From positions 53,895,949 to 53,959,948 of the forward strand of contig CM050449.1 of the NCBI GenBank assembly GCA_027563935.2: DNA of 64,000 nt, given 5' to 3'. This document shows, in pieces, positions 44,224 through 56,724 of this stretch; positions within the stretch are counted from its first letter, which is position 1; each line of letters opens with the position of its first letter. The stretch comes from Costus lasius (Eukaryota > Streptophyta > Magnoliopsida > Zingiberales > Costaceae). A program made the translations under genes and the position numbers. The notes beneath the pieces are model-generated. The model was not told the DNA's origin. It did no database searches and saw only the letters and a program-made list of their open reading frames with translations.

Positions 44224-44244
44224 ATCTCCCACTTGCACTTAGAC

Positions 44245-46747
44245 CTAGAGGTTGAGGAACCTCAACCCCATATCCCTCGTATGACCATCATGCTTCTGCT
44301 GCGCCAAAGCCTGGGTCAGTGGGTCTGCTAAATTGTTCTTTATGTCAACTCTGCTAATATTGACATCACCTCGGTCAATGATCTCTCTGATCAGGTGAAA
44401 TCTCTTGAGCATGTGTTTGGACCTTTGATGAGACCGTGGTTCCTTTGCCTGTGCAATAGCCCCATTGTTATCACAATAGAGTTTAATGGTATCCATAGCA
44501 GTTGGAACAACCTGAAGATCAGAAATGAACTTCCATATACAAATGGCTTCTTTGGCTGCCTCAGAAGCGGCAACATACTCAGCCTTGGTTATAAAATCAG
44601 TTATGGTTGATTGCTTGAAGCTCTTCCAGCATATAGTGCCTCCATTCATCTTTAACACATAGCCTGCCTGTGATCTGAAGTTGTCAGGGTCAGACTAGAA
44701 TGTTGCATCAATGTAGCCCTGAACACTGAGCTCTTCCTGTCCCCTATAGACCAAGAACAAATTCTTAGTTCTCCTGAGATACTTCAGGATGTTTTTTACA
44801 GCCACCTAGTGCTGCAGACCTGGATTGGATTGGTATCGGCTAGTAATGCTCACAGCATAAGCCACGTCTAGTTTAGTACACAATATTGCATACATGATTG
44901 ATCCTATTGCCAAAGCATAGGGCATTCGACTCATGTCATCCCTCTCAGCCTATGTTGTGGGACACTGGCTCTTCAAGACAGTAAGGCCATGTCTCACTAG
45001 AAGGTATCCTTTATTGGATTGCTCTAAGTTGAACCTCTCTAGGACCTTATCAATGTAGGTACTTTGACTAAGGGCCAAGTGCATCTTGGATCTATCCTAG
45101 TAGATCCTCACGCCTTGGATATAGGTGGCCTCCCCTAAGTCCTTCATCTCGAAACACTTCCCTAACCATGTCTTCACAGTCTGATGACCAGGGATGTCAT
45201 TTATGATGAGTAGTATGTCATCGACATATAAGACTAGAAAAGTCACTAAGCTCCTACTATATTTTCTATACACACAGGTGTCATCTTCGCTTTTGATAAA
45301 GCCATAATCTCTCACGGCTTCATCAAACTGAAGATTTCAACTTTGAGATGCTTGCTTTATTCCACAAATGGATTTCTTTAGCTCGCATACCTTATTAGCA
45401 TATGCGGGATGGATGAAACCATCAGGTTGTGTCATATGCACATCCTCTGTCAGCTTCCTGTTAAGTAACGTTGTCTTAACATCCATCTGCCATATCTCAT
45501 AGTCATGATGTGCAGCTACAGCAAGCAGAATCCAAATAGATTTGATCATTGCAACTAGAGAGAAGGTTTCATCATTGTCCACCCCATGGACTAGTCTACC
45601 CTTATAGGTAACTATGTTGCCATCCATGTCAGTCTTCCTGTTGAAGACCCATTTACAGCCTATGGGTTTTATTCCATCAAGCAGCTCAACCAAATCCTAG
45701 ACTTGCTTAGCTGACATGGAATCTATCTCGGATCTCATGGCCTCATGCCATCTCTTGGAGTTCGGTAAAGTGACCGCCATGGGCTCATCCTCAATTATGA
45801 AGATCCCATCGTGTTGGGTCGGCAGCGACCCATACCTCTCATGTGCATGACAAATCCTCCCAGACATATGTGGTACATATGTCTGAGCCTCTGGTTGCCT
45901 AGCAACTAGTGCAGGTGGCTCAGGTTCCATCTTTGTGTCTTGTGGTTCCACTGGGGCCTCGTCCAAGTCAAACTTCCTCTCATTAACCTCTTTCATGAGA
46001 AATTCTTTCTCTAGAAAGACAACACCCCGAACAACAAAGACTTTATTTTCTATAGGGACATGGAAGTAGTATCCTGACGTTTGACATAAGCCTCACATCC
46101 CCATATCCTGATAAAAGAGATGTTAGGGCGCCTCCCACTCTATACCTCGTATGGAATCTTGGAGACACTCTTAGATGGAACGTTATTCAGTATGAGAGAA
46201 GCTATCTCAAGTGCATGACCCTAGAATGAGGTTAGTAGAGTTGCATGACTCATCATAGATCGGAGCATATCCAACAAGGTTCGATTTCTCCTTTCAGACA
46301 CACCAATCCATTGAGGTGTTCTAGGAGGAGTGAGTTGGGATAAGATCCGACACTCTCTAAGATAGTCAAAGAAATCACCACTTAGGTACTCTCCACCACG
46401 ATCTGATATAAGAGTTTTGATAGATCTACCAAGCTAGTTCTCTACTTCATGTCTGAACTACTAAATTTCTCAAAGGATTCAGATTTATGTCTCATTAAAT
46501 AGATATAACCATATCTGCTGAAGTCATCAGTAAATGTGATGAAGTAGTTATATCCTCCTTTGTCTTGTTTACTGAATGACCCACACATATCACTGTGTAT
46601 AAGATCTAATAAACCTCTTGCCCTCTCATCAATCTTGGTAAAGGGCACTGTTGTCATCTTCCTTAATAAACATAGCTCACAAGTATCAAACTCCCCCAAG
46701 GAGCTTGATTCTAACAACCAATTTGAATGCGATTCTTGTTTATATGG
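44245..46747 (-). pseudogene. A2 pol (integrase, RT, RNase H), broken copia
   Basis: On the minus strand from the B1 insertion: FDTCELCLLRKM (pre-integrase zinc motif), LIHSDMCGSFSKQ (first Asp of integrase), a DRGGEY segment near 46390-46400 in another frame, RT KWVFNRKTDMDGNIVTYKGR, LNRKLTEDVHMTQPDGF, YVDDILLI, and RNase H with TKAEYVAASEAAKEA and YCDNNGAIAQAKEP. Stops and shifts separate blocks at about 46442, 45996, 45694, 45337, 45097 and 44658. The stop at 45694 is TAG in place of the Trp of the QVWDLV motif. The YVDD motif is intact. It is an old family A copy split by B1. Confidence 0.88.
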
Positions 46748-48479
46748 TGATGGAACCCTTTCAAGAGGGGAGCGCAAACCCTATTGTGAGAAGAACCCCT
46801 TTCATGAGGGGGGCGCAAGTCATATCTTTCTTTCTCATAGCAGCGGAATTAGGGTTTCCACATAAGATCGCATTCTATACTTTCATATAATCAACTTGAA
46901 TAACAAGTGAGAGATTCGTTACCATGGCCATGGGAAGGAGTCGGCTTGGAAGCTAGAGAACGATAGGGTTCTCCTCCAAAGTGTGCCACACACAAGAAGA
47001 AAAATGGCCTACACCTTGTCGTCCTTGTGCTAGCAAGGCTTCAAGGTTCTTTGCCGTATGGAAGGGAGAGAATAGCTTGCTTGGCGAGACTCCTTTTCCT
47101 TGTCTTCGTCCTTGTCGTGCTTCACCGAAAATTGGAGAAACCTTCACAAGCGCATTCAACAAGTGAGTAACCTCCCACACTTATGTGGAGGCGTTACACA
47201 CATCCCATTTGAAAACCGAATTCCAAATATGGAATGTGTTGAAGGCTTAAGCGTTCACGCCAAGTGAACCAAGCCCTTAACTCACCTTACATGAACCATG
47301 CGCTCATCCATGAGCCGGTTCAATGTCGGTTTGGTCCAAGACCAATTAACCCAAGCCAAGCCAATAAATGGTCTAGACCATCTATGAACCTAATGGTTCA
47401 AGATCTAACCGTTCATCTCCTGATGCTCTTGATCTCACCGATCTAGCATCATCTCTCTCGATCGAAGCTTACCGATCTCAAGCCCTAATCAATCAAACAT
47501 GATCAGACCAGATCTCACTTACAATCAGAGATTAAATCCCTTTAAACTGAACCCAAACAATTCAGTCCACACGATCTTACTCAAGTAAGCCATATCTCCA
47601 ATTTGTGCGACCCTGAGGGTTTCCTTTAAATGTCGGTAACGATAACTCACGTTATCACGATCAGTGAGGGGTATCTAGCAACACATCACTGTCTCCCGAT
47701 ATAAAGGAAAGAGTCTTCCAAGACTACTCCCAAACCATAGCACAAGGGTGAATCAAACTCACGAGGCATGCATGTTTCCTTTGCCACTGGATGTTCTTAT
47801 TGGACAAGCATGTCAAGCCTGTAACTCCAATACTATGAGCATGATTAGATCAGATGAACACTGTCATCTGGGTATGGCCATACACTTTCTCAATCATCTC
47901 TTATAGAGGGGGGGCCCCTTTAGAACATCACACTCCTTGAACAAGGAGACGGCAATCCTTTATCTATCACAAGTGCCCTAACCTGACTCAAGCTCACCAT
48001 CCAAGATAGTCTATAATCATTATGTTTCAAATGATATTGAACTACCTCAAAACAATGACAATCATCATTTAGAAACACAAGTGATCTCAAGTCAAAGGAC
48101 ATGTGCCACTTGCCGCTTACAAGGATCATTCACATTGTGACAAGCAATGGAATATCCCAGTAGGGTCTGTCCAGTACATCCAATGTACCCATGAGTCTAC
48201 ATCTTATTCCATGCTCGAAGCATCCTATAGGAGTAGCACTCATATCAGTCTCAATCATATCAAGGCTGTCTCATGTTCACCAAGATATCTCGACTAAGGA
48301 CTTATAGCCTGTCAGCCTAGCTGAACAGCTTTGAGACATTATTCAGAAGTACACTTATTACAGCAGACAAGGTAACAACCTGAATAATAACCATGCCTTT
48401 TATAAACATAAGAGTTTATTACATGATACTTTTACAATCCCAAGGCCTCAAACATTAGCCTTAAGGGCATACCCCAACA
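46748..48479 (-). mobile_element. 3' LTR of B1
   Basis: On the minus strand it runs from TGTTGGGGTATGCCC (48479) to GGTTCCATCA (46748). The polypurine word AAGTGGGAGAT (plus strand ATCTCCCACTT) adjoins at 48480-48490. Confidence 0.95.
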
Positions 48480-48499
48480 ATCTCCCACTTGCACTTAAT

Positions 48500-51331
48500 C
48501 TAATGGTTGAGAAATCTCAAACCCATATTATTACAGTGCATCTCATGCTTCTGCTGCGCCAGAGGCTTGGTAAGCGGGTCTGCCAGATTGTCATCTGTAT
48601 GAACCTTGCATATTTTGATCTCGCCACGATCAATGATCTCCCGGATCAAGTGAAACCGTCTCTGTATGTGCTTGGACTTCTGGTGCGACCGCGGTTCCTT
48701 TGCTTGTGCGATGGCTCCAGTGTTATCACAGAAGATAACCAAAGGATCAGCACTCGAAGGAACGACACCAAGTTCTCTCACGAACTTACGAATCCACACT
48801 GCCTCCTTGGATGCTTCCGAGGCTGCAACATACTCGGCTTCTGTTGTGGAATCAGCAACAGTTGACTGTTTGAAACTCTTCCACACCACTGCTCCACCAT
48901 TCAAGCTAAAAATATAGCCTGACTGCGATCGGAAATCATCCTGGTCCGACTGGAACGAAGCGTCAGTATATCCCTCTATACTGAGTTCTTCCTGACCACC
49001 ATATATCAAGAACATATCTTTGGTCCTCCGCAGATATTTTAAAATGTTCTTGACCGCAATCCAGTGCGCCAAACCTGGATTACTTTGGAATCGACTGGTC
49101 ACGCTTAACCCGTAAGCGACGTCTGGGCGAGTACATAACATCGCATACATAATGGACCCAATAGCCGAAGCATAAGGCGTATTGTCCATTTCATCTTTCT
49201 CAGTCTGTGTTTGTGGACACTGACTCTTTGAAAGATTCAGACCATGTCTGACTGGAAGATATCCACGTTTAGAATTCTCTAAATGGAATCTCTCCAGGAC
49301 CTTATCGATGTAAGTGCTCTGGCACAGCCCGAGAAGCCTTTTAGATCTATCCCGGTAGATCTTCACACCTAATACATAGGCTGCTTCTCCTAAATCTTTC
49401 ATCTGGAAACATTTTCCTAACCATGCCTTAACAGCATGCAGTTCAGGAATATCATTTCCAATGATTAAGATATCATCGACGTAGAGGATTAGGAATGTAA
49501 TTACGCTCCCACTAAACCTTTTATATACACACGGGTCATCTTCGTTCTTGATGAAACCAAACTCAGAGATTGATTCATCAAAACGAATATTCCAGCTTCT
49601 TGATGCTTGTTTAAGTCCATAAATGGACTTCTTTAACTTACATATTTTATGACGATCTGCTGGATTAGTGAAACCTTCCGGTTGTGTCATATACACATCC
49701 TCATCCAGATTTCCATTAAGGAAAGCTGTTTTCACATCCATCTGCCAGATCTCATAATCGTAATATGCTGCTATCGCGAAAAGAATCCGAATAGACTTAA
49801 ACATGGCTACAGGTGAGAAAGTTTCATCATAATCTAACCCGTAGATTTGTTTGAAACCTTTCGCAACTAGCCTGCCTTTATAGGTAACCACGTTACCATC
49901 CATGTCAATCTTCTTCTTGAAGATCCATTTACAGCCTATAGGGATTACTCCCGGAGGCGGATCAACCAAATCCCAGACTTGGTTATCTGACATGGAGTCC
50001 ATCTCGGCTCGCATAGCTTCAAGCCATCTAGCTGACTCCGGTCCACTGACCGCATCCGCATAAGTTAGGGGTTCATCATTATCAATGATGTAGACTCCGT
50101 CATAGCGCTCAGGCTGTCGACGGATCCTACCCGATCTTCGCGGTTCCCGTGATATTTGAGCCTCAGGTTGCTCAATAACCTGATTTACCGGCTCAGGCTC
50201 ATCCAACTGTGCTTGACTACTTTGTCCTTCTTCTGGATTCTCATCCAGCTTTATTTCTCTCCCATTGGCCTCTTGCAGAAGAAATTCCTTCTCAAGAAAT
50301 ATGGCCGTCCGAGCAACAAACACCTTGTTCTCTTTGGGATCGTAGAAATAATAACCCTTAGTTTCCTTAGGGTAACCGACAAAGATACATTTTACAGATC
50401 TGCTCTCTAGTTTCCCAGAGGCGAGCTTTTTGACATAAGCCTCGCAACCCCAGATCCTGATAAATGTCAAGCTTGGCTGTTTCCCATACCATAGTTCATA
50501 TGGCGTCTTTGAAACTGCCTTGGATGGCACTCGGTTTAGTACCTTTGCAGCTGTTTCCAGTGCAAAACCCCAAAAGGAGTATGGAAGAGTAGCCTGACTC
50601 ATCATAGAACGAACCATGTCTAGTAACGTTCTATTTCTCCTCTCGGACACACCATTCCATTGCGGTGTTCTTGGCGGAGTGAGCTGTGAGATAATCCCAC
50701 ATTCCTTCAGATAGTCAGTAAACGTATGACTCAGGTATTCTCCACCTCGATCAGAACGAAGTGCCTTGATATTTCGGCCTAACTGATTTTGTACTTCATT
50801 TTTGAACTCTCTGAACTTGTCAAAAGATTCACTTTTATGTCTCATTAAATAGACATACCCATACCTACTGAAATCATCAGTAAAGGTAATGAAGTACTGA
50901 TAGCCACCTCTGGCATGTTTACTAAATGGCCCACACACATCACTGTGTATAAGGTCAAGTAAACCTGAAGTCCTTTGACCTTTGTTAGAAAAAGGTGACT
51001 TCATCATTTTACCCATCAAACAAGCTTTGCATGTATCAATCTCCTCATAGGAGAATGATCCCAGCAGTCCATGATCATGCAACCGCTTAATGCGCTTCTC
51101 GTTTATATGGCCTAAACGACTATGCCATAGCAAGGTACTTGGCTTTCTTATTATCAATGTTTTGTATAGAATTTTCCATGTCCAACATGTATAACCCATT
51201 GTTAATTGAACCAGTTGCATACACAATATTATCATGAGATAAAACACACTTTGAAATATTGCATTCAAAGGCAAATCCTTTCCTGACAAGAGCAGGAATA
51301 GAGATAATATTCTTGGTAATACTCGGTACAA
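48500..51331 (-). CDS. B1 pol: integrase, RT and RNase H (frame open from the 14-nt deletion)
   Basis: The genuine part begins at about 51125 (STLLWHSRLGHINEKR); the residues before that are read out of frame. Pre-integrase zinc motif DTCKACLMGK. Integrase with D, D, E in LIHSDVCGP, LRSDRGGEY and GVSERRNRT. RT with CKWIFKKKIDMDG, MDVKTAFLNGNLDEDVYM and YVDDILIIGND. RNase H with EGYTDAS, TTEAEYVAAS, FCDNTGAIA and NLADPLTKPL, ending FLNH. All catalytic residues I can locate are present. It copies element RNA into DNA and integrates it inside the particle. The block is upstream: gag and protease are in another frame because of the deletion. Confidence 0.92.
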   Translation of the reverse strand: MYRVLPRILSLFLLLSGKDLPLNAIFQSVFYLMIILCMQLVQLTMGYTCWTWKILYKTLIIRKPSTLLWHSRLGHINEKRIKRLHDHGLLGSFSYEEIDTCKACLMGKMMKSPFSNKGQRTSGLLDLIHSDVCGPFSKHARGGYQYFITFTDDFSRYGYVYLMRHKSESFDKFREFKNEVQNQLGRNIKALRSDRGGEYLSHTFTDYLKECGIISQLTPPRTPQWNGVSERRNRTLLDMVRSMMSQATLPYSFWGFALETAAKVLNRVPSKAVSKTPYELWYGKQPSLTFIRIWGCEAYVKKLASGKLESRSVKCIFVGYPKETKGYYFYDPKENKVFVARTAIFLEKEFLLQEANGREIKLDENPEEGQSSQAQLDEPEPVNQVIEQPEAQISREPRRSGRIRRQPERYDGVYIIDNDEPLTYADAVSGPESARWLEAMRAEMDSMSDNQVWDLVDPPPGVIPIGCKWIFKKKIDMDGNVVTYKGRLVAKGFKQIYGLDYDETFSPVAMFKSIRILFAIAAYYDYEIWQMDVKTAFLNGNLDEDVYMTQPEGFTNPADRHKICKLKKSIYGLKQASRSWNIRFDESISEFGFIKNEDDPCVYKRFSGSVITFLILYVDDILIIGNDIPELHAVKAWLGKCFQMKDLGEAAYVLGVKIYRDRSKRLLGLCQSTYIDKVLERFHLENSKRGYLPVRHGLNLSKSQCPQTQTEKDEMDNTPYASAIGSIMYAMLCTRPDVAYGLSVTSRFQSNPGLAHWIAVKNILKYLRRTKDMFLIYGGQEELSIEGYTDASFQSDQDDFRSQSGYIFSLNGGAVVWKSFKQSTVADSTTEAEYVAASEASKEAVWIRKFVRELGVVPSSADPLVIFCDNTGAIAQAKEPRSHQKSKHIQRRFHLIREIIDRGEIKICKVHTDDNLADPLTKPLAQQKHEMHCNNMGLRFLNH

Positions 51332-52370
51332 AATAACAATTGTTTAATTCTAATACAACGCCAGATGGTAAAGAAATGAAATAGTCTCCTACAGCAACAG
51401 CAGCAACCCGTGCCCCGTTTCCAACTCGTAGGTCTACCTCATGCTGTCCCACCTGCCTTCTTCTCTTGAGTTCCTGTACATTTGAACAAATGTGAACTCC
51501 ACATGCAGTGTCCAACACCCATGAAATGGTAGAAGAAGATAACATGACCTCAGTCACATATATACCTGAGCCAGAAGCGATGCTTCCCCTCTTATCTCCT
51601 TGGAGCGCTTTACAGTCCTTTTTCCAGTGACCCAGCTGGCCACAGTGGAAACACCTGTTATCCTTCGACCGCTTCACCTTCTGTTTCAGGGCCTTGCTGT
51701 AATTCTTGACAGGGGCCTTGCCCTTCTTCCCCTTCTTCTTGTTCCTAGAAGGAACCATCAAGACAGAGGTTGAAGGCTTACCCTTCAGAGTTTCCTCAGT
51801 GGTCAAGAGCATATTCAGCAGCTCTGCCGGCGTACAATCGATCTTGTTCATATTAAAGTTAATAATGAACGCATCGAAAGAGGGCGGAAGAGACTACAGA
51901 ATAATGTCCACAGCAAGCTCCTGGTTGATGGTATGCCCCAGTTTCTCCAGAGCCTCCTTGTGCCCAATCATCTTGAGCACGTGAGCTCCCACTGGGCTCC
52001 CTTCAGCCAGTTTGCTCTGAAAGAAGAGCTTCGTCAGATTATAGCGTTCTGTCCTCGCCTGTGCAGCATACAGCATCTTGAGGTTCGCTATAATCTCTAT
52101 AGCCGACATATCCTCATGCTGACGCTGCAGCGGTGGCGTCATAGACGCTAGCATCAGGCAAGCGACATCAATGCTATCATTGACGTGCTTTTCGTAGGCA
52201 TCCCGAACCGCCCTTGCGGCGTTCGGAGCGGGCTGCGGCGGTATCGCCGTCTCGAGGACATACAGTTTCCTCTCTGCCTTAAGAACAATCTTAAGGTGTC
52301 CGAACCAGTCAGAGAAGTTCGGCCCAGCAAACTTCTCCCTTTCCAGTAGGGATCGCACATTGAAGCTCAT
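51120..52370 (-). pseudogene. B1 gag-protease with one TAG, shifted before pol
   Basis: Start at MSFNVRSLLEREKF (52370). The gag domain is of copia type (NFSDWFGHLKIVLKAERKLYV lies near its N terminus; longer spans not quoted). TAG at 51894-51896 breaks the motif before SLPPSFDAF, where Gln would fit. The frame continues in phase with a basic KKGKKGKAPVK segment, a zinc knuckle CFHCGQLGHWKKDC (near 51650) and the protease motif WVLDTACGVH (near 51530). At 51120-51135 it runs off frame. Element C has 14 more bases there and reads straight through to pol. So the polyprotein of B1 is cut twice. Confidence 0.92.
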
Positions 52371-54180
52371 GGTGTTCGTTGCTGCAGGAATCTACAACAA
52401 GCAAGAACAGCAAGGTCAGTATCAATGTTTCAGAATCAATCCAGGACTTAAGAAAGATTCTTTTCTCACTATTTTGTCTGACTGAAAAATCCAGTAAACA
52501 GTCCGAAAGAGTAAACACTCTTTTAGTGAGATGGGATCCAGATTTCATACTTGGTCTCCGCGTCCCGCTCAGGCGAGATAAGATGCACAGAGATGACAAG
52601 CACTAGTTTCTGGTAGGCTGTCCCAGCCAATCGCTAACCCGTGCGATTCCCCTTCATCTTGGCAATCCAGCAGACTGTGCCAACTGAGTTGGTACAACAC
52701 AGTCTCTGATCCCAGAGATGGCTGCCTCCATGTGCTACCATATGCGCCACATATGTAGTCTACATGGTCAAGCTGACCTGACCTACTCCCTGGACCACCA
52801 CGTGCTATGCTGAGCAACGAGAGGGGATAAATCCCAACTCTGTAACACGCAGGTGAAATCCAGCACCGTCTGAAGATAGATGGACGTGCCCACTGAGTGG
52901 GTTCAACACGGCTCCAACGATAGTCAGAAAGGTGAGGTTTCGCGTCAGAAGGCTTACGAGCTTGATATGTTAGCGTTGGATTTTAACGGTCTTTTATCTT
53001 CTTACTATCAGGCATGTCCTATGGCTATAGCAGAAGATAAACATAAATATGCAATTCTAATTATTAGCAATAAGTAGAAAGCATGATCTTATGTGGTAAA
53101 AGCCCATGAACCCTAGTAAGACCTTAATATTACTTAAGTCTTCACTTGAGCTTCATGGCATCTCATCTGGTCCAACCCAGTGCCCTAGCGCCAAGAGCAC
53201 CTCAGGTGCACCACCAGGTGAATGCCCCTCTTGGATGTGTGCCTTTGTTCTTGTCTAATCAAAGTACATTTGATCTATCTAGACAAGGTTGACTCGCAGG
53301 TCAACAACATATTATAAATTAAGTACAATGTGATTCGCAGATCACAAATTAATTTACAATTTTTAAGTCCAGGCACGCAGGCCCCAGCACAGCACACAAT
53401 TGGGCAACCCACATAAGACTAAATAAACAAGCATATGGTTCAATCAACATGTGATCCAATCATCTTGAAATTAAAAGTTTTGAAAACCCCATGGCATCAA
53501 TTTTAATTTCCTTATGAGCCCTACAACCTTACAATGGTCCATTGATAGGGATCCACTCATCCATCTAGTTAGATCCTGTGCCCTTGCATGCACCGAGTCC
53601 TAACTGACCCAAGTTGACCTAATGGTCAACCATGCATGCCCCAAGGGCTGAACCACCTTCAAGAGGTTTGGCAAGCGGGTGTGACCCCGGGCCTAACTCA
53701 AGAGTGTTCACTGGTTGTCTCAACCAGACCTCGCTACACGCCTAAGATGCAATCGACCTATGGCCACCTAGTGCTTGCGCACAGGTGCCATCTGGTCGAT
53801 CCATCTAGACTGTCAGATGGTCTGATCAGACTAATGGATCTAACCTAGAGGTGACTTCAGCCCCATCAACCCATCTAAGGGTTTATAGTAGATGCATATA
53901 GATCTAAATGTTTGCGCGCAAGTAGGTATAAGATTTGATGAAATATCATTCAACCATTCAACATACTTATCATGCGCCAACACAACAACATGCGCAACTC
54001 ATGAAGAAACATACATCTTGCGCAACTCATGAAGAAACATACATCTAAGTTCTAAACTAGCATGTAGGTTTCGGCATGTAAGCAATCACCTTTAGATCTA
54101 TTCACAAACATATTCATGGATCAAACATGATGATCTACTCATTAGAACCGCAAGCAATCATATGAAAAAGTATAGATTCG
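52371..54180 (-). other. Untranslated leader of B1
   Basis: About 1.8 kb between primer site and gag. No supported ORF on either strand. The short frames seen (52379-52817, 53636-53848) have no conserved features. Confidence 0.75.
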
Positions 54181-54192
54181 CTCTGATACCAA
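54181..54192 (-). other. Primer-binding site of B1 (initiator tRNA-Met)
   Basis: The minus strand reads TTGGTATCAGAG, one base after the 5' LTR end (54194). Confidence 0.93.
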
Positions 54193-54193
54193 T

Positions 54194-55925
54194 TGATGGA
54201 ACCCTTTCAAGAGGGGAGCGCAAACCCTATTGTGAGAAGAACCCCTTTCATGAGGGGGGCGCAAGTCATATCTTTCTTTCTCATAGCAGCGGAATTAGGG
54301 TTTCCACATAAGATCGCATTCTATACTTTCATATAATCAACTTGAATAACAAGTGAGAGATTCGTTACCATGGCCATGGGAAGGAGTCGGCTTGGAAGCT
54401 AGAGAACGATAGGGTTCTCCTCCAAAGTGTGCCACACACAAGAAGAAAAATGGCCTACACCTTGTCGTCCTTGTGCTAGCAAGGCTTCAAGGTTCTTTGC
54501 CGTATGGAAGGGAGAGAATAGCTTGCTTGGCGAGACTCCTTTTCCTTGTCTTCGTCCTTGTCGTGCTTCACCGAAAATTGGAGAAACCTTCACAAGCGCA
54601 TTCAACAAGTGAGTAACCTCCCACACTTATGTGGAGGCGTTACACACATCCCATTTGAAAACCGAATTCCAAATATGGAATGTGTTGAAGGCTTAAGCGT
54701 TCACGCCAAGTGAACCAAGCCCTTAACTCACCTTACATGAACCATGCGCTCATCCATGAGCCGGTTCAATGTCGGTTTGGTCCAAGACCAATTAACCCAA
54801 GCCAAGCCAATAAATGGTCTAGACCATCTATGAACCTAATGGTTCAAGATCTAACCGTTCATCTCCTGATGCTCTTGATCTCACCGATCTAGCATCATCT
54901 CTCTCGATCGAAGCTTACCGATCTCAAGCCCTAATCAATCAAACATGATCAGACCAGATCTCACTTACAATCAGAGATTAAATCCCTTTAAACTGAACCC
55001 AAACAATTCAGTCCACACGATCTTACTCAAGTAAGCCATATCTCCAATTTGTGCGACCCTGAGGGTTTCCTTTAAATGTCGGTAACGATAACTCACGTTA
55101 TCACGATCAGTGAGGGGTATCTAGCAACACATCACTGTCTCCCGATATAAAGGAAAGAGTCTTCCAAGACTACTCCCAAACCATAGCACAAGGGTGAATC
55201 AAACTCACGAGGCATGCATGTTTCCTTTGCCACTGGATGTTCTTATTGGACAAGCATGTCAAGCCTGTAACTCCAATACTATGAGCATGATTAGATCAGA
55301 TGAACACTGTCATCTGGGTATGGCCATACACTTTCTCAATCATCTCTTATAGAGGGGGGGCCCCTTTAGAACATCACACTCCTTGAACAAGGAGACGGCA
55401 ATCCTTTATCTATCACAAGTGCCCTAACCTGACTCAAGCTCACCATCCAAGATAGTCTATAATCATTATGTTTCAAATGATATTGAACTACCTCAAAACA
55501 ATGACAATCATCATTTAGAAACACAAGTGATCTCAAGTCAAAGGACATGTGCCACTTGCCGCTTACAAGGATCATTCACATTGTGACAAGCAATGGAATA
55601 TCCCAGTAGGGTCTGTCCAGTACATCCAATGTACCCATGAGTCTACATCTTATTCCATGCTCGAAGCATCCTATAGGAGTAGCACTCATATCAGTCTCAA
55701 TCATATCAAGGCTGTCTCATGTTCACCAAGATATCTCGACTAAGGACTTATAGCCTGTCAGCCTAGCTGAACAGCTTTGAGACATTATTCAGAAGTACAC
55801 TTATTACAGCAGACAAGGTAACAACCTGAATAATAACCATGCCTTTTATAAACATAAGAGTTTATTACATGATACTTTTACAATCCCAAGGCCTCAAACA
55901 TTAGCCTTAAGGGCATACCCCAACA
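54194..55925 (-). mobile_element. 5' LTR of B1
   Basis: 1732 bp, TGTTGGGGTATGCCC to GGTTCCATCA on the minus strand. Compared by eye over several hundred bases with 46748-48479 without finding a difference. Confidence 0.95.
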
Positions 55926-55930
55926 TATGG

Positions 55931-56724
55931 GCTAATTGACAATGCCATAGAAAAGCACCAACTGAACCACTTAGTATGATACTCTTACTATTTATGTTAC
56001 AAATAGAGCTATCCATGTATGAGACATACAAACCACTACATAAAGTACCCTTCCCATAAAACATTTTTGCAAATGAAAAAGAACAAGAGTTCTCATTTAT
56101 TTCAAATTTAAATCCTTTCTATGCCAAGCAAGGAATGGATACAATGTTCTTAGTAAGCGAAGGTACATAATAGCAACGATCTAGCTCTAAGTGAAGTCCA
56201 AAGGGTAGGGAGAGAGTTAAAATTCCTATAGCAACAGCAGCAACCTGTGCCCCATTTCCAACTCGTAGGTCAATCTCTCCAGGCCGCACCGATCTTCTTT
56301 TCTTAAGCCCCTACATATTTGTACAAATATGAGCTCCGCATGCAGTATCCAATACCCATGACATAGAAGCAGAAAGATTGGCTTCAGTAACATAAATACC
56401 TAAGCAAGAAGACAAGGCTTGCCTTTCCTCTCCTCATTCTAAAGTGATCCTGCTCGCCACAGTGGAAGCACCTCTATTCCTTTGACTTCCTAGCCCTTTC
56501 CTTTAGTGCTTTGGTTGGACATTTGGCACTGCCCTTAGCACGTGCCTTACCCTTCTTCTTCATCTTCTTGGTCGTAGAGTCCAAAAGAACAGAATTAGGT
56601 TTGGTCTTACCCATCTCGCGCTCGGTCGTTTGGAGCATATTCAACAGTTCATCCCTAGTGCACTCAATCCAGTTCATGTTAAAATTTATAATTAACGGAC
56701 TGAAGCTAGGGGGCAGGGACTATA
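55931..56724 (-). pseudogene. A2 gag end and protease, broken
   Basis: On the minus strand from the A3 junction: a gag segment MNWIECTRDELLNMLQTTE and a basic KKMKKKGKARAKGSAK region, then a decayed zinc-knuckle region (near 56450-56475). A protease-like piece (SWVLDTACGAH, near 56340-56365) follows, then the spacer up to B1. Several stops and shifts. It joins 46747 across B1. The rest of A2 gag lies beyond A3, outside the window or lost. Confidence 0.8.

Larger units (their letters stand above)
46748..55925 (-). mobile_element. B1: young Ty1/copia retrotransposon of family B
   Basis: It is 9178 bp. TATGG stands on both sides (46743-46747 and 55926-55930). The LTRs are 46748-48479 and 54194-55925, both exactly 1732 bp. 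Every stretch I compared is identical, and all corresponding frames have the same spacing (7446). The coding region on the minus strand is nearly complete but has one nonsense codon and one 14-nt deletion. It is inserted in the pre-integrase part of A2. Confidence 0.96.

Noticed and set aside
46953..48297. Small frames found identically in both B1 LTRs
   Set aside because: Their repetition only reflects LTR identity. They are not conserved in B-solo or C as coding frames.
53090..54180. Possible gene in the 1.1 kb before the B1 primer site
   Set aside because: No frame longer than 70 codons and none with recognisable features. It is leader sequence.
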